DNA of 64,000 bases from Letharia columbiana (GCF_014066305.1 NW_023501043.1:310001-374000), one strand, 5' to 3'; shown: positions 37,122 to 48,508, counted from the stretch's first letter. Notes: generated by a model not told the origin, from the sequence alone. Numbers and translations are program-made.

Positions 37122-37694
37122 TTAGTATATATAAAAGAATAAGATAGGGCTAAGCTAAAAATTCTTGAATTTATATACATAGCTAATTATATATTTGAGT
37201 CCGCTACGCTCTTTGATTAGACCGGCTAAATCAGCATATACGTTATTCATAAATAAAATAAGTTTTTTATTTTCTATTAAAACTGTAAGATTTTTTTTTT
37301 AACTATAGAGGATAGTTTGCGCTATCCAAAATTGAACGAATTATAAAATTTGGTTTTATAATTATTAAGAAGCAAGGAGCTCAAATATCGATTATTAAAG
37401 TTCGCTTATTAAATTTATCGACAGCCCTAATAAAAAAATAGGTGTATATTATTTAATTTTAGAATAACTTTTTTATTTCCTATTAAATTTTTTAGATTAT
37501 TCTATAAAATATAGCCCATAGATTACGTTTTTCAAAAATAATAAAAATTTGAAATTTGGTCTTATAATTCTTCAAAAGCATAGAATTCAAATATCGCTCA
37601 CCAAAAATCGCTTACCAAAGATCGCTTATCAAATTTACTTGACAGCTCTAATTAAAAAAAATGGTTATGAATTTAATTCATAGGCCTTTACTCG
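37122..37694 (+). mobile_element. Helitron-like element HLE-3 (573 bp, two modules)
   Basis: It begins TTAGTATATATAAAAG after A and ends CCTTTACTCG before T, with the palindrome TATGAATTTAATTCATA 12 bases from the end. It holds two tandem copies of the roughly 190-bp internal module (about 37245-37437 and 37440-37640). Between them cgacagccctaataaaaaaa is followed again by ataggtgtatatt. The second module has three ATCGCTYACCAAA-type iterons. Confidence 0.75.
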
Positions 37695-37970
37695 TTATAA
37701 ATATAAGGATTACTTTATAATTTATAAGCTTTATTACTAATATAAAAATATTATACTAATTATAACTTTTCTATTATTCGAATTTTTAAATAATTTAATA
37801 TATCTTATAATAAATAAATTTTATATTAGAATTTTATTTTATAATATAAATCTATTAATTTTTTAGAAATAAATCTTAAAAAATATCTAAATAAGATATC
37901 AAATATTATTATTTATAAAAAATTTATATTTATTCTTTATAGAAAATTATAATTTATTGAAAATAATTAA
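37695..37970. other. RIP-degraded sequence, no gene
   Basis: About 275 bases between two Helitron-like elements. Nothing recognisable was seen. Confidence 0.5.
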
Positions 37971-40011
37971 TTAGTATATATAATAGAATAAGATAGGGCT
38001 AAGCTATAAAACCATGAATTTATATATATAATTAATTATAAATTTAAGATTACTACGCTCTTTAGTTAGATTGACTAAGTTAGCCCGCTAGCCCTCTTAA
38101 GTTTTCTTATTAAAAATTTATATATAAAAGTTTTATATTCTAAAATAACTAGCTCTCTATAAATACTATTAATTTATAACTTCGTAAATTATAAAGCTTA
38201 ATTTACGCTTTCTAACGATATAAAAATTTTAAAATTTGACCTACTATTAATAAACTAAATAAATATTTAAATATAATAGTTATATTAAACGCGTTCGAGA
38301 TCGAATAATAATTCTTTTATCTATTTATTTATATAATTATTATTTTTTTCCTACTCTATTAATTCTATTAATTCTATTAATTCTATTAATATAAATATAA
38401 TCGCTCTTAATACCTCTCGCGAAAACGTTATTAAACGCTTTAGATATATATATTCCTTTTACTCGCCTCTTAGAGCCTCTATTAACGCGAATTTATTATT
38501 ATTAATAATCGAGGTTGTAAGCGAGCTTAACAGTTATCTATTACTACTTATAAACGCGTTAGAAAGCTCTTAAAAAGAGCTCGAACGGATTTATAGCTAT
38601 TATTCTCTCTTATATATTACTCGATTAATTACTTAATTAATACTATCTATTCTATTGACTTAATAATCTATTTAATTAAATCGTTAATTAGTTATTTAGT
38701 TATTTACTTAATTAATTACTTAATTAACTATTTAATCTAATACTCTATAAAAAAAGAGTAAGAGAAGAAATTATAATAGATAAATACGGAGAATACTATA
38801 GAGAATACTATAGAGAATACTACGGAGAAATTAAGCGGTAATAAGATTATTATTATTAAGAATATAGCTTAGCTCTTCGAGATCCCACGTTATATACTCT
38901 TTATAATTTTATATTAAATTATTATTTAATAAGCGAAGAATACTATTATGATTTAGCTTATTATTCTTACTATATTAAGAAGTAAGAGAAGAAATTATAA
39001 TAGATAAATATAAAGAATATTATAAAGAATACTATAGAGAATATTATAGAGAAATTAAGCGGTAATAAAGCTTTTAATATTAAAAATATAGCTTAACTCT
39101 TTAAGATTTTACGTTATATACTCTTTATAATTCTATATTAAATTATTATTTAATAATCGAAGAATATTATTATAATTTAATTTATTATTTCTACTATATT
39201 AATATAATATATTATTATAATAATATTATAAGAGAAGAATCTACTACGATAATTATAGTTAATTAAATATTTATAAAAGAAATATTATAAGAAAAGAAAT
39301 TATAATAAATAAATATGGAGAATATTATAAAGAATATTACGAGAATACAAAATACTATAGAGAAATTAAATAGTAATAAGATTATTATTATCAAGAATAT
39401 AGCTTAGCTCTTCGAGATTCTACGTTATATACTCTTTATAATTCTATATTAAAGTATTATTTAATAAGCGAAGAATATTATTATAACTTAATATTACTAT
39501 TATCTCTACTATATTAATATAATATATTAATATAATATATTAATATAATATATTACTATAATAACGTTATAAGAGAAGAATTTACTACGATAATTATAGT
39601 TAATTAAGTCTCTATAGAAGAAATATCGAACGATATATATTTAAACGAATTAAAATCGTTCGATATCTATAGCTATTTTATTATTCGAAAGATTTTACTA
39701 CGGGATTTATATTACTAATTAATACGTTATCTTTATTTCTTTTCGATATTTCGATACTCCTTATTATAAGGATATAGTCTTTCACTATTTTTTATAAGTA
39801 ATTATTATGAATTAATTTTTTATACACTTAATATATCTTCCTAATTAGACTTTAGCGCGCTTCTTCGTATATATATATCTATAGACTCTATAGATTAATA
39901 ATATAACTTTATATTATATTAATATTATATAATATTAAGAATTATTCCTTAATAATAATTCTAATTAAAAAAATAGATTATAAATTTAATTTATGGGCCT
40001 AAACCTATTCG
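37971..40011 (+). mobile_element. HLE-D3: full-length long Helitron-like element (2.04 kb)
   Basis: The only long-form copy without a large insertion. It begins TTAGTATATATAATAG after A and ends with the palindrome relic, then CCTAAACCTATTCG. The first about 190 bases match the short elements, the middle carries the cargo gene relic (38463-39700), and the last about 60 bases again match the short elements. The short copies therefore look like deletion derivatives of such elements, or both derive from a common core. No Rep or helicase sequence is visible, so it is non-autonomous. Confidence 0.7.
38463..39700 (+). pseudogene. HLE cargo gene relic, copy 3
   Basis: The basic RGxKRAQQ-like segment lies at 38495-38590. 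Three tandem units of about 210 bp follow (38765-39500), each with (G/R)EYY repeats, KRQQxYYYQEH, RDPTLYTL and an Asn-His/Tyr-rich tail. A unique tail (39560-39700) contains an EEPTTT- and IEEISNDxYL-like stretch. Stops are at Gln codons. The family is unrecognised. Confidence 0.5.
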
Positions 40012-40189
40012 ATATAATTTATTTATAAATAACAAGTTTAGGCCTATGAATTAAATTCATAAAAAGTAATTGAATTTTTGAATTTGATTTCGAGATTGAA
40101 TTCTAATTTTAAGATGAAATATTACTCTCAGAGAGTGTAATTACTTTAATTTAAAACTATAAAATCGAATTTTATAAATTTTAAATTAT

Positions 40190-41160
40190 TAAAAAGCGTG
40201 AAATCAGTTCTATAACTAATTAAAATAATAGTAAAATTTAAATAGAAAAAAGAGAAGTTATATTAATAATAAGTTTCTAAAGAGTTAATTAACTTTTAAT
40301 TAAATTTAATTTAGTTAACAAGAAGTTAATCTTAATATCTATTATAGTATTTTTATATTAATTATTATTATTATTATTATTTTTATAATTCATAGAATTT
40401 TTATTATTTTTATTACTTTTACAATTTGACGATAATTAGAATTTTAGAATTTTAGAATTTTTTAGCGAGGGAGATTAATATATTTACATCCAGAACGAAG
40501 TAGAATAATTTCGAAGTTTATTGAAATTATTACTACTCGATTATTTAAGTTTATATTAAATAGTTTTATTAATAGAGTAAATATAATTTTAATAAGTAAT
40601 CTTTAAATACTTATAAGACTAAATTTAATAATTTTTTTTTAAACACGTGCACTACGTTTTATAATTTAAAAAGAAATTAGAAATATTTAATAGAAAAAAG
40701 AGAACTTATATTAATAATAAGTTTATAAAAAATTAATTAGCTTTAAATTAATTGAGATTTAATTAATAAGAAGTAAATTTTAATATATATTATTATTATT
40801 TTATATTAATTATTATTATTTTTAAATTTAAAATTTTTAGAAATTTTACGAATTTTACGAATTTTACGAATTTTACGATTTTACGATTTTACGATTTCTT
40901 AGCGAGAGAGATTCATGAATTCGAACCGAGGACGAAGCGGAATAGTTTCGAAATCTATTGAAATTATTATTACTCGACTATCTAAGCTTATATTAAAGAG
41001 TATTCTTAATAAAGTAAATAAGTTTTTAATAAGCGATATTTGAATTCATTATCTTCAAATGTTTATAAGACTAAATTATATAATTTTTACTTTTTTAAAA
41101 GCGTAAATTATTTTCTATAATTTACAAAAAAAAATCCTAAAAATTTATCAGAAAATAAAG
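40190..41160 (+). repeat. 448-bp tandem duplication inside HLE-4
   Basis: Two units (about 40215-40660 and 40661-41110) share aatagaaaaaagagaa, atattaataataagttt, and gaacgaagtagaataatttc / gacgaagcggaatagtttcg. The second unit keeps more G and C. It also holds a small tandem of aattttacg (about 40853-40912). No gene. Confidence 0.65.
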
Positions 41161-41188
41161 AAGTTATTTAAAAATTAAATAATGTGTA

Positions 41189-41853
41189 CTATTCTAGTTA
41201 TTACTAAAGATATATTACCGTTATATAACGGTTCTATAACTAATAACCGATATACAACCGATGTATTACCGATATACAATCGATATACAACCGAGATAAA
41301 ACCCTATTCATACTCGATAGAAGAATTATTCCTACTCATAATTTCACATCGATTGTTCAACGGTCACGTGACAGTTGTCGAGCGGTTATAAAACGGTTAT
41401 AGAACGGTTATAGAACGGTTATATAAATAATCTATATAATAACTAAAAATAAATTTTAATTTTAAAGTTCTTTATAGGGCTGAAAATTCGCTTAGTATAT
41501 ATAAGCTTAAATATTAACGCTAGTAACTTAAAATTCGTTTTTTTCGAATTTTAGCGAAATTTTTATATTAGAAGATATATTATATAATACTACTAGCCTA
41601 TTCGAGACTTAGTAAAAAAATAAAAATAAAAATATATTATTATAACGATTATAAAACGGTTGTAGAACGGTTGTAAAACTATAACCGTAGTGGGTTCTAA
41701 GGGAAGAGGTCTATAGTTTACGACGGTTGTAAAACGATTATAAAACGGTTGTGAATCGGTTCTAGAACGGTTTTTCAACTAGCATAGAATCGTTATAATA
41801 CCGTTTTACAACCGTAATACGCTAGTTCTATAACTTTACAAACGGGCAGGACA
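41189..41853 (+). mobile_element. AACGGTT-rich 665-bp element, copy 1 (ACG-1)
   Basis: This is a moderately preserved element that starts CTATTCTAGTTATTACTAAAG-like and ends AAACGGGCAGGACA. It is flanked by gtgta and gtata, a 5-bp duplication if one RIP change is allowed. It interrupts an HLE module at that point. It is packed with more than fifteen copies of aacggttRtaR in both orientations near its two ends. It also contains a CACGTG site and the palindrome-like agggctgaaaattcgc region. A second copy in reverse lies at 62749-63404. Small open frames (41182-41391, 41593-41778) are repeats in translation, not genes. The class is unknown; a non-autonomous DNA transposon or solo LTR is possible. 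Confidence 0.65.
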
Positions 41854-41859
41854 GTATAT

Positions 41860-42430
41860 ATTTTTTAATTAGGACTGTCGAGCGAACTTTAAAGAGCGAT
41901 ATTCGAATTCTTTACCTTTTAAATATTTATAAGACGAAATTGAAATATTCTTTTTTTATTCGAAAGCCTATATTACGTTCTATAATTTAAATGAAATTCA
42001 AATATTTTAATAGAAAACAAAAATGTTATTCTAAATTTAAATAAGATATATCTATTTTTTGATTAGAGCTATCGAGCGAACTTTAAAGAGGGATATTTAA
42101 ACTTCTTACCTTTAAATATTTATTAGACTAAGTTTAATAATTCTTATTTTATTTAAAAGCCTATATTACGTTCTATAATTCGAAGAAAGAATCCTTAAAT
42201 TTTAATAAAAAATAAAAAGGTTATTCCAAAATCAAATAATATGCACCTATTTTTTAATCAGGGCTGTCGAGCAAATTTGGCGAGCGAACTTTGATAAGCG
42301 ATATTTGAATTCCATGCCTTTGAAAAAGTATAAGACTAAATTTTTCACTTTTTCATTATTGAAAAGCGCAAATTGCGGGCTATAATTTGAAAAAAAAACC
42401 TTAAAATTTTAATAGAAAATAGTAAAGTTA
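41860..42430 (-). repeat. three tandem copies of the HLE internal module
   Basis: Modules of about 185-190 bp start near 41870, 42060 and 42250 on the + strand. Each has an aaggctgtcgagcgaacttt-type start, a gcgatatttgaattc-type block, tataagactaaat, and a poly-A/T stretch ending aataatatrcacctattttt. Other HLE copies have one or two modules. Confidence 0.7.
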
Positions 42431-42597
42431 TTAAAGGGTTAAAAAGTAGAATAAAAGTTTTTAATAGTTACGGCCGCTAATTTGTTTACCCGCGGTGTCT
42501 AACCAAAAAGCGTAGATCTAATAAATTTATGATTGGCTGCACATATAAATTTAAGATTTCATAGCTTAATCTAATCTTATTCTTATATATATATTAA

Positions 42598-42954
42598 TAA
42601 GTTTAAAAATATTTAATTCATTAATATAATTTATAAGTAAGATAAATAATATAAAGATTTATAAAAGAGAGTTAAATAATAAATCTTATAAATTTAAAAT
42701 TATAAAATTTAAATAATTATATAATATTCTTTAAATAATATTTAATTTATAATTTTTATAAATAATTTAAATAACTTTAATAATAATAGATAATAAATTT
42801 AAGTTTAAATATATTTTTTTAGATTATATTATTAATATAAATATAAATATAGTATTTAATTAAGTAAATTAAATAATTTATATTAAAGATATTTAAATTA
42901 AAAGCTTTTATATAAGTAATTAATTATATTATATTAATTTTTTTTATATTATCA
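42598..42954. other. RIP-degraded sequence, no gene
   Basis: AT-rich DNA between HLE-4 and the normal-composition island. Composition changes abruptly near 42955. Nothing recognisable was seen. Confidence 0.5.
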
Positions 42955-43617
42955 AGGAAATGGATGACTGGGTCCTAAATTCATGTGTGGTGTAAAAGAT
43001 GTTGATTATTCTATGTGCCTGCAGGGCAGATATGTGTGGTGCCAAGCCACGCTAGGCCCAATTGGGTGGTGGCTCTGGAGGAGGCCTTGGCGTACCGTAA
43101 CAACATGCCCGCAAAGAATGAAAAAAAGACACGTCCTCGTGGCTGCATCCCTGGATAGCTACATTGAGCATGCGCCGTCCATATATCCATACATCTATCC
43201 TTGGCCTATAGCCTCCATATCCTTCGCGAATCGAGTGTAACCGAGCGGAGAGGCGAAAGCGAGAAGAGAGGTGAGAAGGGTGGCGAAAACTGGTGTATTG
43301 CTGAGGCGAGGGGAAGGTTCTCCGCAAATATGCATAGTGGCCTGGTGTGGAATTATGGAGAGTGTGCCCGCTTGAATAGGACTGCTGTGGTCCGTGCTCT
43401 TGTTCTTCTCCATAGTCTTCTCCGTAAATTTCTCCGCAGTTTTCTCCACATTTGCCTGTTGTAGATCGAAGTATCCCATCTCCTTCGCTCGTAAGTGGCC
43501 TGGATTTGTATGGTAGGACGAGTCGTTCGTGTGAGAGAGTTTCTGCTGTGGTATTTCAATGCTAGGAAGCGGAGTCGCATTGGGAGGCGGAGTAGGATTG
43601 GGAGATGAAGTAGGATT
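42955..43617 (-). other. un-RIPed island with an open relative of the HLE cargo gene
   Basis: About 660 bases of normal composition with abundant CpA and TpG stand between degraded DNA on the left and a truncated TAE copy on the right. The right junction is sharp, at 43617/43618 in the middle of TAE. The gene-like content is described under 43052-43555. Confidence 0.75.
43052..43555 (-). pseudogene. open fragment homologous to the HLE cargo gene
   Basis: One minus-strand frame is open for about 167 codons, from after a TGA at 43556-43558 to a stop at 43052-43054. It has no upstream ATG, so it is a fragment or an exon; its only early Met lies at 43325-43327. Residues 35-65 read CGENC-GEIYGEDYGEEQEHG, then P-x8-TLHNST. 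The degraded HLE cargo units show the same EYY repeats, then QEHGP with exactly eight residues before TLHNST, at 43346-43402 here. The C-terminal half is Arg/Ser/Pro-rich. A second frame (43195 to about 43616), Pro/Ser/Thr-rich then GYFDLQQANVEKTAEKFTEK, is also open, so the true frame rests on the homology. Function is unknown. Confidence 0.5.
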
Positions 43618-43989
43618 TTAGAGCTATATATCTTACTTATATATTAAATTTCGAGAAAAATCGAAAAATCGAAAAATTAATCACGTGACGTTGATAAGTA
43701 GACTATTATAAGCGAAGCGAGATACTCGAATTAGTATAAACCTTAATATATAATAAGGGAATCACTAAATAATTCTATATTTATTTCGAATATCGAATAA
43801 CTTACTATTATAGAAAATTTAATATTAATGAAAAGTTAATTGAAAGTTAATTGAAAGTTAATTGAAAGTTAATTGAAAGTTAATTGAAAGTTAATTGAAA
43901 GTTAATTGAAAGTTAATTGAAAGTTATAATCAATATGGAGTTAATGATAAAATCACGTGACATACTCTAATCGTATATTTCCTCTAAGG
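43618..43989 (-). mobile_element. truncated 661-bp repeat, copy 3 (TAE-3)
   Basis: In reverse orientation it begins CCTTAGAGGAAATATACG at 43989, with TA outside (43990-43991), and ends in mid-element at the tatatagct point. Both CACGTG sites are kept. The inner end is joined directly to the un-RIPed island. Confidence 0.7.
43831..43925 (+). repeat. 11-bp minisatellite expanded inside TAE-3
   Basis: About nine nearly perfect units of aaagttaattg. The other three TAE copies have only two or three degenerate units at this place (about 3516-3532, 14326-14352, 48573-48601), so this copy has expanded. Confidence 0.9.
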
Positions 43990-43991
43990 TA

Positions 43992-45262
43992 TTTAATTTC
44001 GAAGAAATAAATAAAATCGTAATTGATTTCATATTAATCTTTTAGTTTTTTATAGAATGTTAATTTAGAAACTATTTAATTAATATTTAATATCTATTTT
44101 AACTAATATTGTTAGATATTATAGAGATTATTAAAAGAGATTTTCTTTATATTAATAATATAGATATAAGCGATATTTCTTATATATAATATATATAACT
44201 TATTTTAATTAATTCTTATATTAATTATAGCGTAATAAATCTTTAAAATCGCTATTATAATATTTATCTCTTCTTAAAATCGTATTATAATTATAATATT
44301 AAAAATATATTCATTATTTTTGATACTTTATTCTTTATTTATATTTTTAAAATTTAAAAGTTATAGATAATATATTAGATTAAGCTTTTAATTATAATTA
44401 TAAATAGAGAATAGCTTAAAGAGTCTCTCTATTTTATACTATTTTATATTATAATTTTTTTTAATATAAATACTAATATAGATTTTAATTTTAATTTTTC
44501 TATAGATAAGCTATACCTAGATTATAATTTTTTTAAATACATTTAATTCTTTTAAAATTATTAGAAGAGATTTATAATTAATTTAATTATATACTTTTTT
44601 CTAATTAAGAAAAAGAATAATCTTTCTCTCTTACTTTTATAATAAATTTATAATAAATTTATATTTAATTACTAGATATTAAATTATGTTAATATTATTA
44701 TTAATAAGTCTTTTCGATAAAAACATTAATTATTAATTATTAATTATTTCATTAAAACTTTTTATTGGATATTATATTAACATATTTATAAAGATTTTAT
44801 AATTTATATTTTCAATAAATAAAGAATAATAATATTTAATATCGGGGGTTTTTTTTTAAAGGAATATTAAGAACCTTATTCGTTTAATATTTCGAGAGTT
44901 TTTACTTTCGCTATATTTAATTATAGAAAAAAATTAATTAAATAATAAAAATTGAGATTTTTTTCTTCTTATATCTTATAACGATTTTATAAAATTTATT
45001 TAAATTTACTTAATGAGATTTTTAAAAACATTTAATAAATAGCGATTTATTATTGAAAGTAGGATACCAGACATGTTAGAAATTGAATGATTGTGGACTG
45101 AAAGACTGATTATTGATTCATGGGATGTACGGATATTTATGTACATAAAATAGGTGGCTGATGGTGGCTGGTAATTACTAGCCTGGTAATACGCGATATG
45201 TTATGCGATAGCCGAAGGGGCTAATATTATAACATTTATATCTTTTAAATTTTAAAATTATA
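43992..45262 (-). mobile_element. BLK-2: partial second copy of the 6.1-kb block
   Basis: It matches about 30545-31640 in the same orientation. Shared landmarks are tataagcgatatttyttatat, ataatatatataacttatt and aaaatcgctattataatatt. It is interrupted by the solo LTR at 45051-45234 and ends at HLE-5. It is degraded and non-coding. Confidence 0.6.
45051..45234 (+). mobile_element. copia-like solo LTR with 5-bp target duplication
   Basis: This 184-bp sequence of normal composition starts TATTGAAAGTAGG (from TGTTGAAAG) and ends ATTATAACA. It is flanked on both sides by TTTAT (45046-45050 and 45235-45239). The unoccupied site is seen in BLK-1 near 31610 (aataatttatatctttt), which confirms the boundaries. 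TGTTGA...ACA ends are usual for Ty1/copia LTRs. Orientation is assigned by the ends only. Confidence 0.8.
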
Positions 45263-45658
45263 TCAGTATATATAAAAGAATAAGGTAGGGCTGAACTAGA
45301 AAACCTTGAATTTGTATGTGCAGCCAATCATCAATTCGTCAGGTCTACGCTTTTTGGTTAGACACCACGGGTAAATAAATTAGCGTCCGCAACCATCAAA
45401 AATCTCTCCCCCTACTTTTAACCCTTTAATAACTTTACTATTTTCTATTAAAATTTTAAGATTTTTTTTTAAATTATAGCCCGCAACTTGCGCTTCTTAA
45501 TGCTTTAAGAATTTTGAAATTCGGTCTTATAATTATTAAAAAGCAAGGTATTCAAATATCGCTCACCAAAGATCGCTCATTAAAAATCGCTCATCAAATT
45601 TACTCGATAGCCTTGATTAAAAAAATGATTATGAATTTAATTCATAGGCCTTTACTCG
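45263..45658 (+). mobile_element. Helitron-like element HLE-5 (396 bp, best preserved)
   Basis: The least mutated copy. It begins TCAGTATATATAAAAG after A and ends CCTTTACTCG before TA, with the palindrome TATGAATTTAATTCATA 12 bases from the end. Because the bases after the 5' junction (TC) and after the 3' end (TA) differ, a 2-bp duplication is unlikely. It has one internal module and three ATCGCTCAYYAAA-type iterons (45560-45598). No open frame. Confidence 0.8.
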
Positions 45659-48508
45659 TATATATTTAATATATTATTCATAATTTTTCCAATTTTTAAG
45701 ATCTTCTCTATATTTTAATTATTTTATTTTATTAATAAACTTATTAATAATAGTTATATAGCTTTTAAATTCAATAATATTAATCTTAAATAAAAAATAA
45801 AAAATTTAAAAATTTTTAATTTTTTAATTTTTTTTAATATATATCTAAATATATTTTTATTTTTATTTTTAAAAGATAATTAGAGAAGTAATAATACTCG
45901 CTTTCTTTTATTTTTAATAATTATTCTATAAAAAAAATAGTTTTTCTTAATATATTTAAAGCTATCTTTATATATTTAACATTTAAAAAAAAATCTCTAA
46001 TTTTAATCGTTATTAATAGAGAAATTCTTATTTATAATAAATCTTTTATTAAGTTTATAAAGCCCTCTAATTAATAAGAGTTTTAAATTTATAAAAAGAT
46101 TTTATATATATAATATAAGTACCTTACTTATATAAATTATTTAGATACTTAAAATATTAAAAAGATAACTAAAATACATATTAAAATAGATCTTTTTGAA
46201 TCTTCTCTCGATAATATTTATAAATGATACTTTATAATCAATCTTAAAATAAAATTTTATAAATGCTATATTATTTTTAAAAGATAGAAAAATAACTTAA
46301 TTTATGTTAATCTTTAGAAGTTATCTAATATTTTTTATAATAACTATATTTTTTTTCTTTTTCTAAATAATTTTATTTTTAAATCTAATAAATTTATTTT
46401 TATTATATTTGTACTTTTTCTTAATAATATAAAATATAATTATTATTATTATACTCGCTTTCGCTTTAATTATAATATAAAATTTTAAAATTTTAAAATA
46501 AAAATCTTTGATCTGTTTAGAGAAATTATCTAAAAAAATATTATATTAAAAAATTTCTAAATAAATAATAAATTTAAATAATTAGATATTATTATTTAAT
46601 ATAAAATTAATATAATATTTAAAAAAGTAAACTTATTATAAAAATACTAGATTAAATTCATTTATATTAAAAACTATTTATATAATTATTAATCTACGAG
46701 TAAAGATTTATAAATTAAATTTATAATTATGTTTCTAATTAAGACTATCGAGTAAATTTAATAAACGATCTTTAATAAGCGATATTTAAGTACCTTACTT
46801 TTTAATAGTTATAAAACCAAATTTAAAATTCTTATAAATTCAAAACGTCTAAATAACGCTCTATAATTTAAAAGAAATTTTTTAAAACTTCAATAGAAGA
46901 AAAAAAGTTATTTCTATTATAAATAACGTATATCTATTTTTTTAATAAAAGATCTCGAGAAAGCTAGCGGGCTAATTAAGTCGATCTAATTAAAGAATAT
47001 AATAACTCTAAATTTATAATTAGCTATAAATATAACTTTAAGATTTTTTAAATTAATCTTATCTTATTCTATTATATATATTAATAATTAAGTAAAATAT
47101 TACTTCTTTTAAGACTTATATCGATTTTTCTTTTTTTTTAATATATTTTATTTATATATTATTAAATAAATGGATTTCTATTAAATTATATTTAAAGCTA
47201 TTAATTAAAAAAAGTATTAAAATTATATAATTAAAAAATAAATTATAGACTATTAAAATCATATTTATTATATACTTTTAAATAGTAATGAAACTATTAT
47301 TATCTTAAATATTAAATAGATAAATAAATTTTCTTTTAAATTGAAATTTTTTATTTTAGAGAAGAATATACATAATAATATTAATATAATAATTTGTTAT
47401 AACGATTATCGATTTATCGAAATTATTAATTATCTTAATTTTTTTTATTTATAATTCTAAAAGAGAATCGCTAAAAGAGATATATAACTTTTATTAAAGA
47501 TAAAGCTAATAATTTATTTAATTTTATTTAAATTTTTAAAAGAGCTTAATTAGTAATTTTAACTAATTTAAAATTTTTAGAAAAATAATTATCTAATATA
47601 TTTAGTAATAAAACTCTCTCTATAGCTTTTATAATAGCGCTCTTAAATTTATTACTTACTCTATAAATAATTAAAACTTAATCTTAATAGTAAATTATTT
47701 ATTTAATATTTTAAAAATATATAAAAAACTTTCTTTAGATTCTCTAGCGCTATTAATAAAAGTCTTCTCTTTTAAATTCTATAAATTTTAAATTTATAAA
47801 AAAATTATATTAGATTTTTATTATAAGATATATTAAAAGTTGTTATATAAGAAAAAACTAACTCGTTTATAATTAATAAAACTTAAACTCTAATAAATTC
47901 TTTATGAAATATATATATTTTAAAAAATTAAAAAATTAAAAAATATAAATATAATTTTATATAAAAGATTATATAATAGAAAGCTAGTTAAATTATTTAT
48001 AATTCTAAATCATAATAAAAGATTAACTTTATCAAAATCTTTATTTTTATTAATGAATTTATAAGTTATAAAGTAATCTTTATATTAATAACTATCTTAG
48101 ATTGAAAGCTTAAATAAATAAATACTAAAATTATTTTATTATATACCTAATAATATTAAAGAGATAATATATATTATTTAATTTATTAATTTCAAGATTA
48201 AAGAATAAAAGAATAAGATGTATAAGTTTATTTAAGTATTTTATAATTTAAAGTAATCTTTTAAAGTTTAATATAATATCTTTATAATTTATTTTAAAAA
48301 ATTAAAAATTAAATTTATTATTATTAATTTCTCTATATTTATTAATAATAATACTATTATCGCTATTTATATAAATAATATCTTACTAGATCGCTAATTT
48401 TAATAAAATGAAAATATCAAGTATTAAGAATAAACCCAATAAAAAATTCAAAATAATTAATTTAAGATCTTATATTCATTATTTTAATATAAGAATTATT
48501 AGAGATTA
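45659..48508 (-). mobile_element. LT1-c: reverse LT1 fragment
   Basis: It matches the LT1-a body from about 9790 back to 6900 in reverse complement, for example 47455-47770 against 7560-7920. HLE-6 interrupts it. It preserves the unoccupied site of HLE-2 at about 46459-46500. No coding domain was read. Confidence 0.65.
46697..47084 (-). mobile_element. Helitron-like element HLE-6
   Basis: In reverse it begins TTAATATATATAATAG after A and ends CTTTACTCG before T. The corresponding LT1-a sequence near 8285-8315 has no insertion, and the joined flanks (aatcta + taatta) have the same length as it, so no bases were duplicated. Confidence 0.7.

Larger units (their letters stand above)
40033..42597 (-). 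mobile_element. HLE-4: composite Helitron-like element (minus)
   Basis: Read on the minus strand it begins TTAATATATATATAAG at 42597 after A. It runs through the TGTGCAGCCAATCATAAATT region near 42540 and ends at 40033 with ATGAATTTAATTCATAGGCC, then TAAACTTG before T. Inside are at least three tandem internal modules (about 41860-42430), a further 448-bp duplicated segment (40190-41160) and the inserted AACGGTT-rich element (41189-41853). It may be more than one element fused. Confidence 0.55.

Noticed and set aside
40930..40950. gaattcgaaccgaggac as part of a tRNA or a SINE B box
   Set aside because: No cloverleaf or A box can be placed around it, and it lies inside a tandemly duplicated HLE segment.
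41182..41778. Two short frames (69 and 61 codons) in the AACGGTT element as genes
   Set aside because: Their translations are repeats of the nucleotide motif and start or end outside the element.
41640..41830. Regularly spaced AACGGTT units as a CRISPR array
   Set aside because: Units are 10-12 bp, occur in both orientations and have no uniform spacers. The element is repeated whole at 62749, and the context is eukaryotic.
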